From: JBDUCV01 sp040003255
Lineage (GTDB): Bacteria; Actinomycetota; Actinomycetes; Mycobacteriales; Jatrophihabitantaceae
NCBI GenBank assembly: GCA_040003255.1
Contig: JBDUCV010000074.1
Span: forward strand, 1-10,720
DNA: 10,720 bases
Direction: 5' to 3'
In this document: positions 7,688 to 10,720 of the stretch, piece after piece
Layout: every line of letters starts with the position of its first letter
How positions within the stretch are numbered: position 1 is the stretch's first letter
Notes under the pieces: model-generated
Database searches by the model: none
Seen by the model: the letters and a program-made list of their open reading frames with translations, nothing else
What the model was told of the DNA's origin: nothing
Translations under genes and position numbers: made by a program

Positions 7688-7713
7688 GGCGCTCGAACGC
7701 CCGTCGAGACGCC
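7688..7713 (+). promoter_or_regulatory. Leader hairpin upstream of the Asp23 operon
   Basis: GGCGCTCGA (7688-7696) pairs with TCGAG-A-CGCC (7704-7713), a nine-pair stem with one bulged A and a 7-nt loop. It ends 37 nt before the GAAGGAG ribosome binding site (7751-7757) of the first operon gene. If transcription starts upstream, it would fold in the 5' leader and could affect stability or translation. The function is unknown. Confidence 0.4.
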
Positions 7714-7767
7714 AGTCTGACGCGCGGCAGCCCCCGCCACCGCCAATTACGAAGGAGCACTTACGCA

Positions 7768-8241
7768 ATGACACAGCCCTCGACCACGAAGTCCCCGGCG
7801 ACCGCGTCGTCCGGCGATCAGGGTTCCGCCGTGGCGAAGAACGACCGCCTCACGACAGACGACGGCAAGATCAGCGTCGCGCAGAGCGTGGTGTCCAAGA
7901 TCGCGGGCGTCGCGTGCCGTGAGATCTCCGGCGTGCACGCCATGGGCACTTCCACCGGCCGCGCGTTCGGCGCGATCCGTGAGCGCATCCCCGGCAGCTC
8001 CGGCCCCAACGTTTCGCAGGGTGTCGGTGTGGAGGTCGGCGAGAGCCAGGCCGCGATCGACCTGGACATCGTCGTCGAGTACGGGGTGTTAATCGCCGAT
8101 CTGGGCAAGAGCATCCAGCGCAACGTCAAGCAGGCCGTCGAGCGGATGACCGGCCTGGAGGTCGTCGAGGTCAACGTCAGCGTCGACGACGTCTACCTGC
8201 CCGAAGGCGACGACCAGGGCGGCAGCTCCCGCGTGTCATGA
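7768..8241 (+). CDS. Asp23/Gls24 family envelope stress response protein (first copy)
   Basis: Members of this family are abundant small proteins of Gram-positive bacteria. In Staphylococcus aureus Asp23 forms a layer at the membrane, held by AmaP, and its loss triggers the cell-wall stress response. This 157-residue protein has a disordered Ser/Thr-rich start (1-25), then the Asp23 domain from about 35 to 145. Visible parts are the first helix ISVAQSVVSKIAGVACREIS, GVHAMG, a variable Gly/Pro loop with VGVEVGESQAAIDLDIVVEYG, and the final helix-strand NVKQAVERMTGLEVVEVNVS. No signal peptide is present, so it is cytoplasmic. The ATG at 7768 has an excellent GAAGGAG site 10 nt upstream. Leu108 is encoded by TTA (8089-8091), a rare codon in such GC-rich DNA. 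The stop overlaps the next start (ATGA). This is the first gene of the operon. Confidence 0.93.
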   Translation: MTQPSTTKSPATASSGDQGSAVAKNDRLTTDDGKISVAQSVVSKIAGVACREISGVHAMGTSTGRAFGAIRERIPGSSGPNVSQGVGVEVGESQAAIDLDIVVEYGVLIADLGKSIQRNVKQAVERMTGLEVVEVNVSVDDVYLPEGDDQGGSSRVS

Positions 8242-8702
8242 CCGCGATGAACCCCCACCCCGAGCTGGTCGACGGCGTCGATGTCGACGTCGTCGCCAGC
8301 ACGGTTCGCTCCTGCCCTGGCGTCGCCGACCTGGACGCCGGTCGACTCGGCTCCGTCGTGTCCTACCTGCCCGGCCGTCAACTGGCCGGGATCAGCGTCG
8401 CGGCCGATCACATCACGGTGCAGGTCCGCGCGATCTGGGGCACGCCGCTGCCGGAACTCGCCCGCGGGATCCGTGACGCGTTGGCCGAGCTGGTGGGTGG
8501 ACGTCGGGTCGACGTCGCAGTATCTGACATCGTCGGCGTCCCGGGAGATGATGAGCCGGACGACGGCCCGCCGGGCGGGACTCGCCAGAGCGGAGGTGGC
8601 CACGCATGGACGCCGAACGCCGCGACGCCGATCCAGACGCGCGCCGAGCTTTCATCCGCGAGCACCACCCCGACCGCGGCGGAGACCCCGTGGTCTTCAT
8701 AG
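8238..8702 (+). CDS. Diverged Asp23/Gls24-like protein (second copy)
   Basis: The start overlaps the previous stop (ATGA), so it is translationally coupled to the first Asp23 gene. Residues about 8-100 follow the Asp23 pattern in a shorter form: a helix VDVDVVASTVRSCPGVADLD, a strand pair with LAGISVAADHITVQVRAIWG, then helix LPELARGIRDALAELVGG and strand RVDVAVSDIV. The glycine loop of the first copy is replaced by a compact YLPGRQ turn. From residue 104 the sequence is acidic then low-complexity. It runs on for 31 codons after the start of the next gene, overlapping it by 97 nt in another frame. The tail from TGG at 8607-8609 looks unselected, so the original stop was probably there. I infer the function, probably a partner of the other Asp23 proteins, from context. 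Confidence 0.75.
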   Translation: MTAMNPHPELVDGVDVDVVASTVRSCPGVADLDAGRLGSVVSYLPGRQLAGISVAADHITVQVRAIWGTPLPELARGIRDALAELVGGRRVDVAVSDIVGVPGDDEPDDGPPGGTRQSGGGHAWTPNAATPIQTRAELSSASTTPTAAETPWSS

Positions 8703-8851
8703 CTGGGCTGACTGCATTCGATCAGCCGCCACCGACTTGTCGAGCCGGTGACCGGGTCCGGGTGATCAAACGCCGCACATGGCCAGCCAGATTGTTGCAC
8801 TACGCGACCAAGCGGCTCGGCGTTACTCCGCGCACTCCACGAGTCCGCTAA
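8606..8851 (+). CDS. Small protein with a J-domain-like HPD motif
   Basis: This 81-residue protein begins with a charged helix (DAERRDADPDARRAFIRE) followed by HHPDRGGDPVVFIAGL, with HPD at residues 21-23. This is very like the end of helix II, the HPD loop and helix III of DnaJ-type J-domains, where HPD triggers ATP hydrolysis by Hsp70. Helices I and IV of a full J-domain are not seen, so it is at most a minimal version. The second half is basic (RVIKRRTWPARLLHYATKRL, then TPRTPRVR). A GGAGGTGG ribosome binding site (8592-8599) is well placed 6 nt before the ATG, which supports it as a real gene despite overlapping the upstream frame. Small proteins with this motif do occur beside actinobacterial Asp23 genes as far as I recall, but I know of no tested function. 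DnaK interaction is inference. Confidence 0.75.
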   Translation: MDAERRDADPDARRAFIREHHPDRGGDPVVFIAGLTAFDQPPPTCRAGDRVRVIKRRTWPARLLHYATKRLGVTPRTPRVR

Positions 8852-8880
8852 CGGGCTTTCAACGAGAATTGAGAGATTCC

Positions 8881-9063
8881 ATGACTCGCACCATCCTCGG
8901 CACCATCGTCGGGCTGGTCCTCGGGCTCGCTCTCGCCTTCGGCAGCTTCGGTCAAATGCTGATCGTCGCCCTGTTCGCGGCGATCGGGTTCGTCATTGCC
9001 AAGATCCTCGATGGCGACGTCGACCTGAGCCCCTACCTGTCTGGCCGACGCGGGGACCGATGA
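8881..9063 (+). CDS. DUF2273 small membrane protein
   Basis: A 60-residue membrane peptide of the DUF2273 type, a family commonly encoded with Asp23 and AmaP genes. Two hydrophobic stretches fill most of it: ILGTIVGLVLGLALAFGS (about 5-22) and LIVALFAAIGFVIAKIL (about 27-43), joined by a short turn GSFGQM. They are followed by DGDVDLSPYLSGRRGDR, whose D-L-S-x-Y-L-S-G-R stretch is typical of the family end. It is thought to act in the membrane part of the Asp23 assembly, but this is inferred from gene association. The ATG at 8881 follows a purine-rich AGAATTGAGAGA region; the frame is open further upstream to 8779, but that would overlap the preceding gene and add unrelated residues. The stop overlaps the next ATG (ATGA). 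Confidence 0.88.
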   Translation: MTRTILGTIVGLVLGLALAFGSFGQMLIVALFAAIGFVIAKILDGDVDLSPYLSGRRGDR

Positions 9064-9512
9064 CGTCGACCTCATCTGCGACGTCGGCAACGGCCGTCGG
9101 ACCCCGGCACGACGAGCCGCCGGCAGGTCCGGGACGCAACGAGCTGGGCGCGGTCACCCTCACCGAGCGTGTCGTCAGCAAGATCGTCGCCCGCGCGGTC
9201 ACCGAGGTGCCCGAGGCTGGGTCGGCGAAGCCCCGCATCCTGGGCCGCGCGGTCGGAGCGGGGGTTCCCGGCGTTCGCCAGACACAGCTCGGCGGCCAGC
9301 CCAAGGTGTCCGTAGACGTCGACCTCTCGGTCGCGACCGTCGAGGTGTCGATCAGCGTGCGGTGGCCGGCGTCGATCCCCGCGGTGAGTGCGGCCGTCCG
9401 CGCCCGGATTATCGAACGACTCGACGAGCTGACCGGCCTTAGCATCACCGATGTCCGGATCCACGTCACCGACGTGGTGACCGCGGTCGCCGCGCAGCCG
9501 CGCGTGCGCTGA
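9060..9512 (+). CDS. Asp23/Gls24 family envelope stress response protein (third copy)
   Basis: A 150-residue cytoplasmic Asp23 domain protein, coupled to the DUF2273 gene by an ATGA overlap. After a disordered Ser/Thr/Pro-rich start (1-30) the domain runs from about 31 to 145. The first helix is LTERVVSKIVARAVTEVP, comparable to VAQSVVSKIAGVACREIS of the first copy. A Gly-rich linker comes next, then strands KVSVDVDLSVATVEVSISVR. The final helix and strand are VRARIIERLDELTGLSITDV and RIHVTDVV, matching VKQAVERMTGLEVVEVNV of the first copy. It lacks the GVHAMG turn of the first copy, having AGSAKPRILGRAVG instead. Copies one and three are clearly diverged paralogues, so they probably have different positions or partners in the same assembly. 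Confidence 0.88.
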   Translation: MTSTSSATSATAVGPRHDEPPAGPGRNELGAVTLTERVVSKIVARAVTEVPEAGSAKPRILGRAVGAGVPGVRQTQLGGQPKVSVDVDLSVATVEVSISVRWPASIPAVSAAVRARIIERLDELTGLSITDVRIHVTDVVTAVAAQPRVR

Positions 9513-9528
9513 ACAGAGAGGTGATCAC

Positions 9529-10074
9529 GTGAGATTGCTGAACCGCTTCTTCGCCGCTCTGCTGAGTCTCGCGCTCGTAGCCGCGGGGGCATTGCTCTTC
9601 ATCGAGGTTGTCGCCAACCGGATCAATCACAAGCCCGCCGTCGTGAAGTGGCATGGCGCCTACGACTGGGCCGCCCGCACCCAGTGGCAGCAGGGCAGCG
9701 TGCGGGTGGTCTGCATCGCGTTGGCTGCGGCCGGGCTGCTGCTGCTGATCTTCGAGCTCAAACGGCCTCGCGTCACCCGGTTGAAGATCTCCGCAGATGG
9801 CGACGACGGTCCGGGGATCGACGCCGCCTACACCCGACGCGGTGTCGCGGCCGCCGTCCAGACCGCTGTTACCGACGTCGACGGCGTCCGATCCGCGCAG
9901 GTCACCGTAAAAGGACGCAAGGTCACGGTCGTTGCCGGCACCTCCGCGCGCGATGACGCGGCCGCCGGGCAACTGCTCGAACCTGCACGCTCCGCGGCGC
10001 TCGAACGGCTTGCCGCGCTCGATCTCCTGAGAAACCCGAAGCTCAAAATCTCTACCACAGCAAGGAAGCGGTGA
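9529..10074 (+). CDS. DUF6286 membrane protein with Asp23-like C-terminal domain
   Basis: The 181-residue product has two membrane helices, at about 6-28 (RFFAALLSLALVAAGALLF) and 57-77 (SVRVVCIALAAAGLLLLIFE). Between them is a Trp-rich extracytoplasmic loop containing WHGAYDWAARTQW. The C-terminal half, from about residue 93, should be cytoplasmic and resembles an Asp23-type fold: helix TRRGVAAAVQTAVTDVDGVR, strands SAQVTVKGRKVTVVAGT, helix QLLEPARSAALERLAALDLL and a last strand KLKISTTA. The family label DUF6286 fits these features and the operon position; its role is unknown. The start is GTG at 9529 with AGAGAGGTG just upstream, 16 nt after the preceding stop. It probably tethers or extends the Asp23 layer at the membrane, an inference from architecture. 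Confidence 0.83.
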   Translation: MRLLNRFFAALLSLALVAAGALLFIEVVANRINHKPAVVKWHGAYDWAARTQWQQGSVRVVCIALAAAGLLLLIFELKRPRVTRLKISADGDDGPGIDAAYTRRGVAAAVQTAVTDVDGVRSAQVTVKGRKVTVVAGTSARDDAAAGQLLEPARSAALERLAALDLLRNPKLKISTTARKR

Positions 10075-10075
10075 C

Positions 10076-10651
10076 ATGCACGCCGACCGCACCAACCGCG
10101 CCATGATGGTCGTGCTCGCCCTCCTGCTCCTTGCAGCCGGTGGCGTCGGGATCATCGCCTCCTTCGGCGTGCTGAAACCCGCCTACAAACACCGAACGCT
10201 GCTGCACAACAGCGTTTCGCACTACATCGGACACCACGGCGACTTGCTATGGCCCGCCGCCGCGGTCGTCGCCCTCGTCATCGTGCTGTTGTCGCTGCGG
10301 TGGCTGCTGTCGTTGCTGTTCTCCACCGATCGGGCGCACGACCTGGACGTCGCGGGCGGGGGTGGCACCGGCAAGACGACCTTGAATCCCGCCGCTCTGA
10401 ACGCCGCGGTGGTACAGGAGATCGAAGGCTTGCCTGGCGTGGACTCGGCGAAGGCACGGATCATCGGCGCCGAGGACGACCCCGAACTGGTGGTGACCGC
10501 GCGGCTGCAACAAGGCGTAGATCTCGTCGCCGCGCGCCACCGCATCGTCGACGGCCCCCTGCGCAACGCTCGCACCGCCATGGACCGCGCCGACATGCCC
10601 ATCCAGCTGGACCTGCTCGTCTCCACCAAACGAGCAGACCGCGTCTCCTGA
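10076..10651 (+). CDS. AmaP-like alkaline shock response membrane anchor
   Basis: This 191-residue protein has the layout of AmaP, the membrane anchor of Asp23. There are two membrane helices, at about 9-31 (AMMVVLALLLLAAGGVGI) and 57-80 (LLWPAAAVVALVIVLLSLRW), with a His-rich outer loop (KHRTLLHNSVSHYIGHHG). A cytoplasmic domain follows from about residue 100. That domain reads ALNAAVVQEIEGLPGVDSAK, KARIIGAEDDPELVVTARL, helix LVAARHRIVDGPLRNARTAM and strand IQLDLLVSTK, a helix-strand-helix-strand order like the Asp23 fold. The ATG lies one base after the DUF6286 stop, with AAGGAAG at 10062-10068 as ribosome binding site. It is the last gene of the operon; a nested inverted repeat follows. 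Identity as functional AmaP is inferred from architecture and context. Confidence 0.82.
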   Translation: MHADRTNRAMMVVLALLLLAAGGVGIIASFGVLKPAYKHRTLLHNSVSHYIGHHGDLLWPAAAVVALVIVLLSLRWLLSLLFSTDRAHDLDVAGGGGTGKTTLNPAALNAAVVQEIEGLPGVDSAKARIIGAEDDPELVVTARLQQGVDLVAARHRIVDGPLRNARTAMDRADMPIQLDLLVSTKRADRVS

Positions 10652-10708
10652 GAAGCCTCACCGAAGATGAGCGTGCATGCTCATGCCGCGCTCGGTGCTT
10701 TCGGCTTC
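10652..10708 (+). terminator. Nested three-tier inverted repeat after the operon
   Basis: Immediately after the last stop codon three pairs of arms nest inside one another. The outer pair is GAAGCC (10652-10657) with GGCTTC (10703-10708), the middle pair CACCGA (10659-10664) with TCGGTG (10692-10697), and the inner pair ATGAGC (10667-10672) with GCTCAT (10679-10684) around a 6-nt loop. A long stem with internal loops could form. No T-tract follows, so this would be an atypical terminator or a 3'-end stabilising structure. Confidence 0.45.
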
Positions 10709-10720
10709 GCCCATTGGGGC

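Larger units (their letters stand above)
7365..7767. other. Non-coding stretch between integrase remnant and Asp23 operon
   Basis: About 400 bp hold no gene I can support. From left to right there is the unrelated sequence joined to the broken integrase end, the pair of direct repeats, and a 13-bp palindrome (7571-7583, GCGGCC-G-GGCCGC). An inverted repeat TGTCCA/TGGACA (7633-7638 and 7657-7662) comes next, then a leader hairpin (7688-7713) and the ribosome binding site of the first Asp23 gene. A promoter for the operon must lie here. I see AT-richer spots at 7531-7537 (CTATATC) and 7649-7654 (TCTAAT), but no convincing matching -35 boxes, so I do not assign one. Confidence 0.6.

Noticed and set aside
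7620..7922. 100-codon plus-strand ORF with a purine-rich GGAAAGGGG 7 nt before its ATG
   Set aside because: It runs 155 nt into the first Asp23 gene in another frame, is Arg/Pro-rich like other out-of-frame readings here, and resembles no family. A short leader peptide cannot be fully excluded.
8779..8880. Upstream extension of the DUF2273 frame
   Set aside because: It overlaps the end of the J-like gene and adds a non-family segment; the ATG at 8881 gives the normal length.
10358..10384. GGGGTGKTT in the AmaP-like protein matches the Walker A pattern GxxxxGK[ST]
   Set aside because: It lies in the Gly-rich linker between the second membrane helix and the Asp23-like domain. No strand before it, no Walker B and no NTPase domain follow, so it is most likely chance.

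Overview
The window is high-GC DNA with dense, strongly G/C-ending codon use. Its left half has a gene order I recognise from actinobacteria: xseB, xseA, a lipid-droplet-associated protein gene, ispH, a DUF6542 gene and ychF. As I recall it, Mycobacterium tuberculosis carries the same series around Rv1107c-Rv1112. The source is therefore very probably an actinomycete (Actinomycetota). The sequence alone does not let me name a genus.

Left block (1-6379), conserved chromosomal backbone. On the minus strand a tight operon runs from the lipid-droplet-like gene into xseA (shared base, TGATG) and xseB, the two exonuclease VII subunits. Divergent from it is ispH, the last enzyme of the MEP isoprenoid pathway, followed convergently by a four-helix DUF6542 membrane protein. 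A perfect 10-bp hairpin contains the stop codons of both ispH and the DUF6542 gene. An rmuC gene (minus strand) then sits divergently from ychF, a universal Obg-like ATPase gene. ispH and ychF both look leaderless, with a TANNNT -10 box 7-8 nt before the start codon.

Middle (6380-7767), a scar of a mobile element. A tyrosine recombinase pseudogene converges on ychF. It keeps all six catalytic residues but has lost its N-terminal arm-binding domain and carries a +1 frameshift. About 400 bp of non-coding sequence follows, holding a pair of imperfect direct repeats and a leader hairpin before the next operon.

Right block (7768-10651), a seven-gene plus-strand operon of the Asp23/Gls24 envelope-stress type: Asp23 domain protein, second Asp23-like protein, an 81-residue protein with a J-domain-like HPD motif, a DUF2273 membrane peptide, third Asp23 domain protein, a DUF6286 membrane protein and an AmaP-like membrane anchor. 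Genes overlap or are separated by a few bases, so they are probably co-transcribed. The likely product is a membrane-tethered assembly of several Asp23-fold proteins that responds to cell-envelope stress. This operon, with its J-like small protein and several diverged Asp23-fold members, is the least understood part of the window and the best candidate for new biology. A nested inverted repeat after the last gene may end transcription.
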